A stretch of 64,000 nt of DNA from Streptomyces viridochromogenes (GTDB lineage: Bacteria > Actinomycetota > Actinomycetes > Streptomycetales > Streptomycetaceae). The stretch lies in the NCBI RefSeq assembly GCF_001270495.1, contig NZ_LGUR01000151.1, forward strand, positions 1-64,000, written 5' to 3'. A program made the position numbers and the translations under genes. The notes beneath the pieces were generated by a model. That model did no database searches. It was not told the DNA's origin and worked only from the letters and a program-made list of their open reading frames with translations. This document shows positions 26,787 through 35,438 of this stretch, one piece after another. Position 1 is the first letter of the stretch. Every line of letters begins with the position of its first letter.

Positions 26787-27445
26787 CGCGTCACCTGCCC
26801 GCTCCCGCTCGCCCGCCCACTGCCGCTCGCCCGCCCGCTGCTGCTGCCGCCGCGATATCCCAGCGAACGCTGCACCGGCCCGAGCGGCGCATCCGCCCCC
26901 CGCTCCGACAGCAGCGGACGGAACGCGGCGGCCAGCCGGTGTCCGAAGTCGTCGGCCTCGGCCTCGTCCCGCTCCCGGGAGCCGTTGCGGGCGGCCACCG
27001 TGAGGGCGCCGTCCTTCCAGCCGGGCGTGCCAACGAGTGCGCGCGCGGCGGCCGTACCGTCCGTGTGGTGGTGGCCGTGCCCGGCGTGCAGGTGCCACAA
27101 CTCATGGCCGAGGATGACCAGTTGCTGCATCGCCTCGGCCCGCTCCTCGACGATGACCAGGTCGAAGTCCTGGAACTCCACCCACAGCCCGGTCACTTCG
27201 ATCTCGTCGGGGAACCGCTCGAACCGCAGCTCGACGGGCCGTCCGCCGCGCCGGCCGCTCATCTCCGCGCACAGCGCGCGGCACAGCTCCCGTACGTCGG
27301 CCGGGGGGTGGGGTCTGGCACGCAGGGCGGCGCTCAGATCGGAGGCCAGGTCGCGCATTCCGGAAGCGGAGCGAGAGCGCCGCAGCCGTGGCCGCAGCAC
27401 CGAAGCGACCCGGGCCGCCCTCTTGCGCGCGCCCGCGATGTCCAT
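26783..27445 (-). CDS. ImmA/IrrE-like zinc metallopeptidase (toxin-component type)
   Basis: 220 residues. HELWHLHAGHG near residue 113 is an HExxH zinc site. Upstream stretches VTGLWVEFQDFDLVIVEERA and MQQLVILGHELWH match the ImmA/IrrE fold often annotated as toxin component. An acidic segment EADDFGHRLAAAF near 175 may give the third ligand. The Ser/Gly/Arg tail is low complexity. ImmA-type enzymes usually cleave an XRE-type repressor, but no XRE gene adjoins here. The GTGA overlap with the MAB_1171c-like gene implies coexpression, a pairing I recognise from other streptomycetes. Confidence 0.8.
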   Translation of the reverse strand: MDIAGARKRAARVASVLRPRLRRSRSASGMRDLASDLSAALRARPHPPADVRELCRALCAEMSGRRGGRPVELRFERFPDEIEVTGLWVEFQDFDLVIVEERAEAMQQLVILGHELWHLHAGHGHHHTDGTAAARALVGTPGWKDGALTVAARNGSRERDEAEADDFGHRLAAAFRPLLSERGADAPLGPVQRSLGYRGGSSSGRASGSGRASGSGQVTR

Positions 27446-27580
27446 CGCACCCCCTGTTCCCCCGCCGCTCGGCGGGCCGTTCGAGCCTACGCCGCACGCC
27501 GTGTCCGCGTCATGCGATCCAGCGACCGTTGTTCAGCCGAGAACGACCGCTTCGGCGGCGCCCCTGAGGCACGCGGGACC

Positions 27581-27665
27581 GTATCGACATGCGACTCCGG
27601 CCGCGCGGTCAGGGGCGCGGGGAACTGCGCGACCAGGCACAACGAACCTGCGGACGACCAGCCAC
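27581..27665 (+). repeat. Dispersed repeat, copy 2 (both modules)
   Basis: Module A GTATCGACATGCGACTCCGG (27581-27600) precedes module B AGGGGCGCGGGGAACTGCGC (27611-27630), then GACCAGGC and a CCTGCGGACGACCAG tail. This copy joins the module A seen at 49417 with the module B seen at 5817 and 31936. It fills much of the 360-bp gap between the metallopeptidase start and the sugar importer. Apart from the promoter at 27726-27791, I see nothing else there. Confidence 0.8.
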
Positions 27666-27725
27666 CCACAACCCCACACCCCCCCACCCCGGCACTACCC
27701 GCGGAGCGACTTCGTGCAGGACCCA

Positions 27726-27791
27726 TTGACGAGAAAGCGCTTACCGCCTACGGTCCGTTCGAAGTTACGTGCACAATTCGATATCTCGAAC
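27726..27791 (+). promoter_or_regulatory. Sigma70-like promoter with tandem IclR-type operators
   Basis: The -35 is TTGACG (27726-27731), then a 17-bp spacer and -10 TACGGT (27749-27754). Two operators follow: GTTCGAAGTTACG (27757-27769) and TTCGATATCTCGAA (27777-27790), 19 bp apart and overlapping the expected transcript start. The same arrangement occurs at 46869-46932. Expected to drive the importer/GH43 operon. Confidence 0.8.
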
Positions 27792-27805
27792 AGTTAGGGC
27801 AGGGA

Positions 27806-29155
27806 ATGGGACGACCTGGCCTGAATCGCAGGCACCTTCTGGCCGCCGCCGGAGGGCTGGCGGTGGCCGGCAGCTTCGGCTTCGCGGCACTGGGCACCGG
27901 CGCCGACGCGCTCGCCTCCAACGCGCGTACGAGGGTGCGGTACTGGAACCTCTTCAGCGGCGGCGACGGTGCCAACATGATCGCGATGCTGGACGCCTTC
28001 CGTAAGGCCAACCCCGACATCGACGTGAAGGACTCGACCCTCCAGTGGGGCAACCCCTTCTACACCAAGCTCGCCATGGCCGCCGCGGGCAACCGCGCCC
28101 CCGAGCTCGGCGTCATGCACGTGGGCCGGGTCGCGGGCTTCTCGCCGGGCCGCCTCCTCGACCCCTGGGACGTCGACCTGCTCGCCAAGTACGGCGTGCG
28201 GCAGAAGGACTTCAACCCCGCGCTGTGGAACCGTGGTGTCATCGACGGCAAGCTCTACGCCCTCCCGCTCGACATCCACGTCCAGCTCTGCTTCTACCGC
28301 AAGGACGTCCTGAAGAAGGCGGAACTGCTCGGCGACGACGGCCGAATGATCCCGGTCACCTCCACCGACGAGTGGTTCGACGTCCTGAAGAAGGCCAAGC
28401 AGGTCCAGAAGAAGGGCCTGCAGACGATCGGTCTGTGGACCAACGACCAGAACTTCCAGTGGTGGTTCTTCGTCGCCTTCTACACCCAGCTCGGCGGCGG
28501 GTGGTTCAACGACGCCCGCACCGAGGTCCTCTTCGACGCCGACAAGGCGACCCAGGTCCTGGAGTTCCTCCGGCAGCACGTCACCGACGGCTACGTCATC
28601 CCCGGTGCCCCCACCGGCGAGCAGTTCGTCAACGGCGCCCCCTTCACCTGGGAGGGCAACTGGTCCGTGCCGGTCTTCTCCGGCGCCAAGCTGGACTACG
28701 GCGCGACCCCCCTGCCGCCCGTCTTCGGCAAACAGGCCACCCACGCCGAGTCGCACGCCTTCGTCCTGCCCCACCAGGCCGGCCGCGGCGGCGCCACCAA
28801 CGAGGCCGCGCACGAGCTGGCCGCGTACGTCGTCACGCACGCCCAGCAGTGGGCGGCCGGCGGCCACATCCCCGCCTACCGGCCGACGCTCTCCACGCCC
28901 GCGTACCGGAAGCTCACCCCGCAGAACGAGTACGTGAGCGCCATGGACCACCAGGCCACCGAGCCCAAGGTGTGGTTCGCGGGCTCCACCGGCGTGCTCG
29001 CCCAGGATCTCGGCCCGGTCGTCGTCTCCTCGACGATGGGCTCCGCCAAACCCGCCGCCGTCGCGCGGACGATGAAGAACCGCCTCACCAAGCTCCTCGC
29101 CTCGAAGAACCCGATGGACGGCAGGACCGCCGCGCAGGGAGGTGCGGTCGCATGA
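27806..29155 (+). CDS. Extracellular sugar-binding protein of ABC importer (family 1)
   Basis: 449 residues. A Tat-type signal NRRHLLAAAGGLAVAGSFGF at the N-terminus leads to a periplasmic-binding-like domain of solute-binding family 1 (VRYWNLFSGGDGANMIAMLD, then VKDSTLQWGNPFYTKLAMAA, and GAPFTWEGNW). No lipobox Cys is seen. Family 1 proteins capture oligosaccharides for MalFG-type importers. Downstream arabinanase and arabinofuranosidase genes suggest arabino-oligosaccharides. The ATG at 27806 is chosen for the signal peptide; the frame is open much further upstream but as non-coding. It is the first gene of a four-gene operon with ATGA/GTGA overlaps. No dedicated ATPase gene is nearby, so a shared MsiK-type ATPase is likely. 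Confidence 0.88.
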   Translation: MGRPGLNRRHLLAAAGGLAVAGSFGFAALGTGADALASNARTRVRYWNLFSGGDGANMIAMLDAFRKANPDIDVKDSTLQWGNPFYTKLAMAAAGNRAPELGVMHVGRVAGFSPGRLLDPWDVDLLAKYGVRQKDFNPALWNRGVIDGKLYALPLDIHVQLCFYRKDVLKKAELLGDDGRMIPVTSTDEWFDVLKKAKQVQKKGLQTIGLWTNDQNFQWWFFVAFYTQLGGGWFNDARTEVLFDADKATQVLEFLRQHVTDGYVIPGAPTGEQFVNGAPFTWEGNWSVPVFSGAKLDYGATPLPPVFGKQATHAESHAFVLPHQAGRGGATNEAAHELAAYVVTHAQQWAAGGHIPAYRPTLSTPAYRKLTPQNEYVSAMDHQATEPKVWFAGSTGVLAQDLGPVVVSSTMGSAKPAAVARTMKNRLTKLLASKNPMDGRTAAQGGAVA

Positions 29156-30090
29156 CGACCAGTGCTCAGACCGTCGTCGCGCCGGCCCGCGCGAAGACCG
29201 CGACCGCCGCCCTGACCGTCCGCCGCAAGCAGGGCTTCCAGCACGGCGGCTGGTTCATCGCCCCGTTCCTGCTGCTCTTCGCGCTGTTCGTGATCTGGCC
29301 GCTGCTGCGCGGCGTCTACCTCAGCTTCACGGACGCCAACATCTCCGGCGAGGGCGCGAGCTTCGTCGGATTCGACAACTACCGCGAGGCCCTGCGCGAC
29401 CAGGCGATGTGGGACGCCCTCGGCCACAGCGCGTACTTCACGCTCCTCGTCGTGCCGTGCATCACCGTGCTCGCCTTCCTGCTCGCGATGCTCGCGCACC
29501 ACATCGAGCGCGGGAAGTGGCTGTGGCGGTTGTGCTTCTTCGTGCCGTTCCTGCTGCCGTCGACCGTCGCCGCCAACATGTGGCAGTGGCTGTTCACCCA
29601 GGGCATCGGCCTGTTCAACGAGACCCTCGGGCTCGACACGCCCTGGCTGACCGACAAGTCGTACGCGATGCTCGCCATCGTCATCCAGACCCTGTGGTGG
29701 ACGGTCGGCTTCAGCTTCCTGCTCTACCTCGCCGCGCTCCAGGGCATCCCCGGCCACCTGTACGAGGCCGCCAAGCTCGACGGCGCCAATGCCTGGCACC
29801 GCATGGTCCACATCACGCTGCCGATGCTGCGCAACATCACCGGCCTGGTGATCGCGCTCCAGATCCTCGCCTCGCTCCAGCTCTTCGACCAGGCCGTCGT
29901 GATGATGGACTTCAGCCCGGGGCCGGAGCTCAGCACCAGGTCGTTCGTGCAGTACACCCTCGAACAGGGCTTCACCAGCTACCGCGTGGGCTACGCCTCC
30001 GCGATGTCCATCATCTTCTTCGTGATCATCGCATTCGTCGCCCTGGCGCGGATGTGGCTGCTGCGCAACCGTGAGGAGGGCGGCCGATGA
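29152..30090 (+). CDS. ABC sugar permease, MalF type
   Basis: 312 residues. Six membrane helices begin with FIAPFLLLFALFVIWPLL. The EAA loop contacting the ATPase is YEAAKLDGANAWHRMVHITLP near residue 210. Such permeases pair with a MalG-type partner to import oligosaccharides. The ATG at 29152 overlaps the binding-protein stop as ATGA. Confidence 0.92.
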   Translation: MTTSAQTVVAPARAKTATAALTVRRKQGFQHGGWFIAPFLLLFALFVIWPLLRGVYLSFTDANISGEGASFVGFDNYREALRDQAMWDALGHSAYFTLLVVPCITVLAFLLAMLAHHIERGKWLWRLCFFVPFLLPSTVAANMWQWLFTQGIGLFNETLGLDTPWLTDKSYAMLAIVIQTLWWTVGFSFLLYLAALQGIPGHLYEAAKLDGANAWHRMVHITLPMLRNITGLVIALQILASLQLFDQAVVMMDFSPGPELSTRSFVQYTLEQGFTSYRVGYASAMSIIFFVIIAFVALARMWLLRNREEGGR

Positions 30091-30968
30091 CCACCGCCGA
30101 GACGCCCGTACGCACCGCACGTACCGTACGCACCAAGTCCCGCAAGCCCTGGACGCCCAGCCAGATCATCCTCACGATCGGCGGTGCCACCGTCTCCGCC
30201 GTCTTCCTGGCACCGATCGTCGCCGCCCTGCTCACCTCGCTCAAGTCCGAGGCCGAGGCGGCCGAGATCCCGCCGCACTGGCTGCCTGAGGTCTGGACGG
30301 GCCAGGCGTGGAAGGCCCTCTACGAGACCGGCAACGTCACCGACTGGTTCGTGAACTCCCTGGTGGTGTCGGTCTGCGTGACGTCCGTCGTCCTGCTGGT
30401 GAGCGCCCTCGCCGGCTACGGCTTCGCCCGCACCGAGTTCCGCGGCAAGAACGTTCTGCTGGGCCTCGTCATGGCGGGCCTGATGATCTCCCCGGCGGTC
30501 CTCGGCGTCCCGCTCTTCACCACCGTCCAGCAGATGGGCATGGTCGACACCTACTGGGGCATGATCCTGCCGCAGTGCGCGCCCGCCGCGATGGTCTACA
30601 TCCTCTACAAGTTCTTCCAGGGCATCCCGCGCGAACTTGAGGAAGCCGCGTTCATCGACGGCGCCGGCCGCTGGCGCGTCTTCTTCACCATCGTGGTCCC
30701 GCTCGCCCGCCCGTCCCTCGCGGCGGTCGGCATCTTCACCTTCATCGCGTCGTGGAACAACTTCCTGTGGCCGTACATGGTGACCAACAACCCCGACCTG
30801 ATGACCATGCCGAACGGCATCGCGACCGTCATGAACTCGTACGGCATCCAGTGGGCCCAGCTCATGGCCGGCGGCCTGATGGCGGGCCTGCCGCTGATCG
30901 TCGTGTTCGTCTTCTTCCAGCGGCAGATCGTGGCGGGCGTCGCCCACACGGGATTGGCGGGACAGTGA
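30087..30968 (+). CDS. ABC sugar permease, MalG type
   Basis: 293 residues with six membrane helices and the EAA loop LEEAAFIDGAGRWRVFFTIV near residue 190. The N-terminal tail RTARTVRTKSRKPWTPSQII is basic and cytoplasmic. It forms the channel with the MalF-type protein. It overlaps that gene by 4 bp (ATGA), and its own stop overlaps the GH43 gene (GTGA). Confidence 0.92.
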   Translation: MTTAETPVRTARTVRTKSRKPWTPSQIILTIGGATVSAVFLAPIVAALLTSLKSEAEAAEIPPHWLPEVWTGQAWKALYETGNVTDWFVNSLVVSVCVTSVVLLVSALAGYGFARTEFRGKNVLLGLVMAGLMISPAVLGVPLFTTVQQMGMVDTYWGMILPQCAPAAMVYILYKFFQGIPRELEEAAFIDGAGRWRVFFTIVVPLARPSLAAVGIFTFIASWNNFLWPYMVTNNPDLMTMPNGIATVMNSYGIQWAQLMAGGLMAGLPLIVVFVFFQRQIVAGVAHTGLAGQ

Positions 30969-31936
30969 GAGCACCCAGAGCGCTGACGGCCGTGATCGCG
31001 GCGGCGTTCCTCGCGTTCCTCCCCAACACGGCTCACGCGGAGCAGAGTTACCCGGACCCGCAGCCCGTCACCGGCCAGCAGATCATCCATGACCCCACCG
31101 TCATCCGCCTCAAGTCCGGCGGCTACGTGGCCTATTCGACGGGCGGTGTGATCGGCGCCCGCCTGTCCAAGGACCGCAAGCACTGGACCGACTCGGGCAA
31201 CGCCTTCGCCGAGCCCCCGAGCTGGTGGTACGAGTACAACGACACGGGCGATCCCTGGGCCCCCGACATCTCCTACCGCCAGGGCAGGTACTGGCTCTAC
31301 TACGCCGTCTCCTCCTGGGGCACCAACCACTCCGCGATCGGCGTCGCGACGTCCCGCTCCGGCCTCCCCGGCACCTGGGACGACCACGGCAAGGTGTTCA
31401 CGTCCGAGACGACCGACACCTGGAACGCCATCGACCCCGCGCTCATCCAGGCCGACGGCAGACTCTGGATGTCGTTCGGCTCGTACTGGACCGGCATCCG
31501 CATGGTCGAGCTGAACCCGGTCACAGGCAAGGCGGTACCGGGAGCGACGGTCCACCACCTGGCGACCCGCCCCGACGCGCCGTACGCGGTAGAGGGCCCG
31601 TACATCGTGAAGCACGGCCGCCACTACTACCTCTTCGCGTCCTACGACCAGTGCTGCGCGGGCGTGAACTCGACGTACAAGATCAGGGTGGGCCGCTCGA
31701 CGTCCGTCACGGGCCCGTACACCGACAGCACGGGCAAGCCGTTGCTGGAAGGCGGCGGCGACCTCTTGCTGGAGGGCCACGGCAGGTACATCGGCACAGG
31801 CGGCCAGTCGGTCTTCAGGGACCGGGGTCAAGATTGGCTGGCGTACCACTACTACGACGCAGCGGACGAGGGCACGCCGAAGCTGGGCCTGAACAGACTG
31901 CACTGGACAAAAAACGGCTGGCCAATCGTCCTTTAG
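30965..31936 (+). CDS. Secreted GH43 arabinan endo-1,5-alpha-L-arabinosidase
   Basis: 323 residues. A signal peptide (ALTAVIAAAFLAFLPNTAHA) precedes a five-bladed GH43 catalytic domain. The catalytic base is Asp43 in IHDPTVI, the pKa-modulating Asp is in NAIDPALI, and the general acid Glu is in VEGPYIVK. Motifs GDPWAPDISYRQGRYWLYYA, then SFGSYWTGIRM, and ASYDQCCAGVNSTYKI are the same as in the second arabinanase at 46988. It cuts the 1,5-arabinan backbone outside the cell. Being fused to the importer operon by a GTGA overlap suggests coordinated release and uptake. Its stop codon TAG overlaps the start of a dispersed repeat. Confidence 0.9.
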   Translation: MRAPRALTAVIAAAFLAFLPNTAHAEQSYPDPQPVTGQQIIHDPTVIRLKSGGYVAYSTGGVIGARLSKDRKHWTDSGNAFAEPPSWWYEYNDTGDPWAPDISYRQGRYWLYYAVSSWGTNHSAIGVATSRSGLPGTWDDHGKVFTSETTDTWNAIDPALIQADGRLWMSFGSYWTGIRMVELNPVTGKAVPGATVHHLATRPDAPYAVEGPYIVKHGRHYYLFASYDQCCAGVNSTYKIRVGRSTSVTGPYTDSTGKPLLEGGGDLLLEGHGRYIGTGGQSVFRDRGQDWLAYHYYDAADEGTPKLGLNRLHWTKNGWPIVL

Positions 31937-31981
31937 GGGCGCGGGGAACTGCGCGACAAGCCCCCACAGACCCGCAGACGA
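31935..31981 (+). repeat. Dispersed repeat, copy 3
   Basis: AGGGGCGCGGGGAACTGCGC, then GACAAGCC and an ACCCGCAGACG tail, matching copy 1. It fills the gap between the GH43 stop and the GH51 gene and shares the last bases of the GH43 stop codon. Confidence 0.85.
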
Positions 31982-32003
31982 AACGCAACCTCGAAAGGCA
32001 AAC

Positions 32004-33512
32004 ATGAGCACCGCCCGCTTCACCCTCGACCCCGCCTTCACCATCGGCGAGGTCAACCCCCGCCTCTTCGGCTCCTTCGTCGAACACCTCGGCCGCTGCG
32101 TCTACACCGGCATCTTCGAACCCGGCCACCCCACAGCCGACGCCGAAGGCATCCGCACCGACGTCCTGGAACTGGTCCGCGAACTCGGCGTCACCGCCAT
32201 CCGCTACCCCGGCGGCAACTTCGTCTCGGGCTACAAGTGGGAGGACTCGGTCGGCCCCGCGGAAAACCGCCCCCGCCGTCTGGACCTCGCCTGGCACTCG
32301 ACGGAGACCAACCGATTCGGCCTCTCCGAGTACATCGACTTCCTGCGCAAGGTCGGCCCGCAGGCCGAGCCGATGATGGCCGTCAACCTCGGCACGCGCG
32401 GCGTCGCCGAAGCCCTGGAGCTCCAGGAGTACGCCAACCACGCCGAGGGCACCGCCCTGTCCGACCTGCGTGTCTCCCACGGCGACAAGGACCCCTTCGG
32501 CATCAGGCTGTGGTGCCTCGGCAACGAGATGGACGGCCCCTGGCAGACCGGCCACAAGACGGCCGAGGAGTACGGCCGGATCGCCGCCGAGACGGCCCGG
32601 GCGATGCGCCAGCAGGACCCGAACGTCGAACTGGTCGCCTGCGGCAGCTCCGGCCAGTCCATGCCGACCTTCGCCGAGTGGGAGGCCACGGTCCTCCAGG
32701 AGACGTACGACCTGGTCGACTACATCTCACTGCACGCCTACTACTGGCCGGAGGACGGTGACGTCGACTCCTTCCTCGCCTCGGCCGTCGACATGGAGTC
32801 CTTCATCGAGAACGTGGTCGCGACCGCGGACCACGTGGGCGCCCGGCTGAAGTCGAAGAAGAAGATCAACCTCTCCTTCGACGAGTGGAACGTCTGGTAC
32901 CTGCCGGAGTGGGAGGCGCACGCCAAGACGCTGAAGGACTGGCCGGAGGCACCGCGCCTGCTGGAGGACAACTACAGCGTCACGGACGCCGTCGTCTTCG
33001 GCTCGCTCCTCATCGCGCTGCTGCGGCACGCCGACCGCGTCACCGTCGCCTGCCTCGCCCAGCTGGTCAACGTGATCGCCCCGATCATGACCGAGCCCGG
33101 CGGCGCGGCCTGGCGGCAGACGACGTTCTTCCCCTTCGCGCAGGCCGCCCAGTACGGCCGCGGCCAGGTTCTGGACGTTCGCGTGGACTCCCCGACGTAC
33201 CAGACGAAGAAGTACGGCGAGGCCGATCTCCTGCACGCCACGGCCGTGCGCGCCGAGGACGGTACGGTCACCGTCTTCGCGGTCAACCGCAGCCGTACCG
33301 AGGCCCTCCCGCTCGAAGTCGCCCTGAGCGGGCTGGACTTGACGAACGTCGTCGAGCACAGCGCCCTCGCGGACGCCGACCCGGACGCGCGGAACACCCT
33401 CGACGACCCCGAGCGCGTCGCCCCGCACCCGGTCGAGGGCACGGAGCTGAAGGACGGCCGCCTCACCGCCGTACTGGAACCGCTGTCCTGGAACGTGATC
33501 CGGCTGGGCTGA
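32004..33512 (+). CDS. abfA: GH51 alpha-L-arabinofuranosidase
   Basis: 502 residues, the usual length. A TIM barrel contains the acid/base Glu in LWCLGNEMDGPWQ near residue 174 and the nucleophile Glu in NLSFDEWNVWY near 294. The C-terminal beta domain ends LEPLSWNVIRL. There is no signal peptide, so it acts in the cytoplasm, releasing L-arabinose from imported arabino-oligosaccharides. It is 67 bp after the GH43 gene, across a repeat, and is probably expressed with the importer operon. Confidence 0.95.
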   Translation: MSTARFTLDPAFTIGEVNPRLFGSFVEHLGRCVYTGIFEPGHPTADAEGIRTDVLELVRELGVTAIRYPGGNFVSGYKWEDSVGPAENRPRRLDLAWHSTETNRFGLSEYIDFLRKVGPQAEPMMAVNLGTRGVAEALELQEYANHAEGTALSDLRVSHGDKDPFGIRLWCLGNEMDGPWQTGHKTAEEYGRIAAETARAMRQQDPNVELVACGSSGQSMPTFAEWEATVLQETYDLVDYISLHAYYWPEDGDVDSFLASAVDMESFIENVVATADHVGARLKSKKKINLSFDEWNVWYLPEWEAHAKTLKDWPEAPRLLEDNYSVTDAVVFGSLLIALLRHADRVTVACLAQLVNVIAPIMTEPGGAAWRQTTFFPFAQAAQYGRGQVLDVRVDSPTYQTKKYGEADLLHATAVRAEDGTVTVFAVNRSRTEALPLEVALSGLDLTNVVEHSALADADPDARNTLDDPERVAPHPVEGTELKDGRLTAVLEPLSWNVIRLG

Positions 33513-33600
33513 GGTCGGCCAAGGTCCGCGGTCCACGCCTCGGACATCCGTCCCACACCTCGGACACTCACAGCTCGCCCCCAGCCGGATGCCCTAAAGT

Positions 33601-33655
33601 CCGGTCCCGTCCATCCCTACCAACCCGGTAGGGAACCTCGGAAAGACGGGACCGG
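33601..33655 (+). promoter_or_regulatory. Nested stem-loop leader of the TauE/SafE gene
   Basis: An 11-bp outer stem CCGGTCCCGTC (33601-33611)/GACGGGACCGG (33645-33655) encloses a 7-bp hairpin CCCTACC (33615-33621)/GGTAGGG (33627-33633). A conserved-looking single strand AACCTCGGAAA joins them. The outer stem ends 4 nt before the ATG, and the only ribosome-site candidate (GGAAAG) is within it. This could be a translational switch or, through CCCTACC-N5-GGTAGGG, a DNA operator. It matches no riboswitch class I can name. Confidence 0.5.
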
Positions 33656-33659
33656 CCGC

Positions 33660-34574
33660 ATGCGCACGCTGATACTGCTCGCCCTCGCGGGTCTGGGGGC
33701 CCAGCTGGTGGACGGCAGCCTCGGCATGGCGTACGGGGTGACCTCGACGACGCTGCTGCTGGCGCTGGGTACGAATCCGGCCGCCGCCTCCGCGACCGTC
33801 CACCTCGCCGAGATCGGTACGACGCTGATGTCCGGCGCCTCGCACTGGCGCTTCGGGAACGTCGACTGGAAGGTCGTCGGGAAGATCGGTGTGCCCGGGG
33901 CGGTCGGTGCCTTCCTCGGCGCGACCGTGCTGTCCAAGCTGTCCACCGAGGTGGCGGCGCCGCTGATGTCGCTGATCCTGCTCGGCCTCGGCGTGTACGT
34001 CATGTCCCGCTTCACCTTCCGCGGCCTGCCCAAGGACCGGGTGGGCCTGCCGTTGCGGCGCCGGTTCCTGACCCCGCTCGGTCTGGTCGCCGGGTTCCTG
34101 GACGCGACGGGCGGTGGCGGCTGGGGCCCGGTCGGGACTCCCGCGCTGCTCGCCTCCGGCCGGATGGAGCCGCGCAAGGTCATCGGCTCCATCGACACCA
34201 GTGAGTTCCTGGTCGCGGTCGCCGCGAGTCTCGGCTTCCTGTTCTCGCTGGGCTCGCAGGGCATCGACTTCGTATGGGTCGCCGCCTTCCTCGCCGGCGG
34301 CCTGGTCGCCGCCCCGGTCGCCGCCTGGCTGGTGCGTGTCCTGCCGCCCCGGGTCCTGGGCTCCGCGGTGGGCGGCGTCATCCTCGTCACCAACGTCCGC
34401 ACCCTGCTGAACAGCGACTGGCTCGCGGTCTCCGGGGTGACGGCCGTGGCGGTGTACGTCGCCCTGTACGCCCTGTGGGCCGCCGCCCTGACGTACTCGA
34501 TCCGCGCCCACCTGAAGGAGGGGAAGGCGGCCGCGACCGAGCCCGTCGAGGAGCGGCAGCCCGTCAGCACCTGA
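33660..34574 (+). CDS. TauE/SafE-family sulfite or organosulfonate exporter
   Basis: 304 residues with about eight membrane helices. The two TauE/SafE repeat halves begin LVDGSLGMAYGVTSTTLLLA and GFLDATGGGGWGPVGTPALL, the usual family wording. The family moves sulfite, taurine or sulfoacetate-type anions across the membrane. The ATG at 33660 is the only sensible start and lies directly after a strongly structured leader (33601-33655), which suggests control at translation. Confidence 0.88.
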   Translation: MRTLILLALAGLGAQLVDGSLGMAYGVTSTTLLLALGTNPAAASATVHLAEIGTTLMSGASHWRFGNVDWKVVGKIGVPGAVGAFLGATVLSKLSTEVAAPLMSLILLGLGVYVMSRFTFRGLPKDRVGLPLRRRFLTPLGLVAGFLDATGGGGWGPVGTPALLASGRMEPRKVIGSIDTSEFLVAVAASLGFLFSLGSQGIDFVWVAAFLAGGLVAAPVAAWLVRVLPPRVLGSAVGGVILVTNVRTLLNSDWLAVSGVTAVAVYVALYALWAAALTYSIRAHLKEGKAAATEPVEERQPVST

Positions 34575-34585
34575 CCGACCGGGTG

Positions 34586-35220
34586 TCAGGCGGTGCTGAC
34601 GCCTACTGTCAAGGTCGCCTTGTAGCCGTCGGACACGCTGTCACCGGGTGCCGTCAGGGTCAGCAGACCGGATGACGCGCCCCCGTCGTCGTAGATGCCG
34701 TCGTCCGGCAACTGGGTCTCCCGCGTGGTGTTTTCCGAGTACGGCGAGGTCGCCTGGATCTCCGTGTTGATGTCCGGGTCGAAGAAGAGCTGTCCGGTGT
34801 GAACGATCTCGCCGCCTGTGTACGAGTCGTCGGTGAGCGTCACATCCGTGTGCACCCGCATATGGACGTGCACCGCGCGCGAGACGTGGTGCCCCGGCCA
34901 GATGGACGTGATGTCGCACTGGCCGCTGTCGTCGGTCATCTGGCCGCCGCGCAGTCGCTCGCGGTGTCGGCGACGGTGAAGGTGTACCGGACCTCGAAGC
35001 CCTCCGTGTCCTCCCGGATGTCCTCACGTACGAGGGCGCCTTCGAGGGCGTACGGACCCTCGGTGACCTCGGCGTTGAGGACGCGGACGCCGACGGTGGC
35101 GGAGGCGGCGGCCTCCGTCGCGGCGGTGGTCGACGTCTCGCTCTCCTCGGTGCCGGCGTCGGCCGAGGCGATCCCGGCGACGGCCGGCCCGCCGGCCGCG
35201 GCGACACGGCCAATTGGGGG
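34586..35220 (-). pseudogene. Degenerate intradiol ring-cleavage dioxygenase gene
   Basis: Two pieces correspond to the intact gene at 36163-36942. The N-terminal piece RVAAAGGPAVAGIASADAG to LNAEVTEGPYALEGALVRED ends at a stop at 34936. A C-terminal piece in another frame follows at once: TDVTLTDDSYTGG, then VHTGQLFFDPD and DDGIYDDGGASSGLLTLTAPG. About 45 residues between them, including the NALVEIWHCDALGEYSG region, are missing. The YPGWYRGR tyrosines have become WPGHHVSR. The histidines in VHVHMRVH remain. I read it as a frameshifted, internally deleted tandem duplicate. The C-terminal 117-residue frame alone (34586-34939) would have no complete iron site. Confidence 0.75.
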
Positions 35221-35438
35221 GCAGCTGAGGAGAAGCTGAATGTGCGGCTGTGAATGACCTGGGGACCCATCCCCCAACTCGGTTGTGAATGGCTGGAGTT
35301 CACCCTGGCTGCCTCTCGTGTGGCTCCCTACGATTCCAACGCCTCCGACCTTCACAGAAACCCCACTGTTTCTTCAAAGATTCAACCGTGGAGTGCGGGC
35401 CGGGAGCGCAGCCACCCCCCATCCCCAAGGAGAGCTCC

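Noticed and set aside
26939..27805. N-terminal extension of the sugar-binding protein
   Set aside because: Antisense to the metallopeptidase gene and crosses the promoter; the Tat signal starts at 27806.
33601..33655. Known SAM, fluoride or guanidine riboswitch
   Set aside because: Sequence does not match the consensus elements I know for these classes.
34586..34939. Functional short dioxygenase
   Set aside because: Lacks the tyrosine ligands and N-terminal half, and is explained better as a pseudogene piece.
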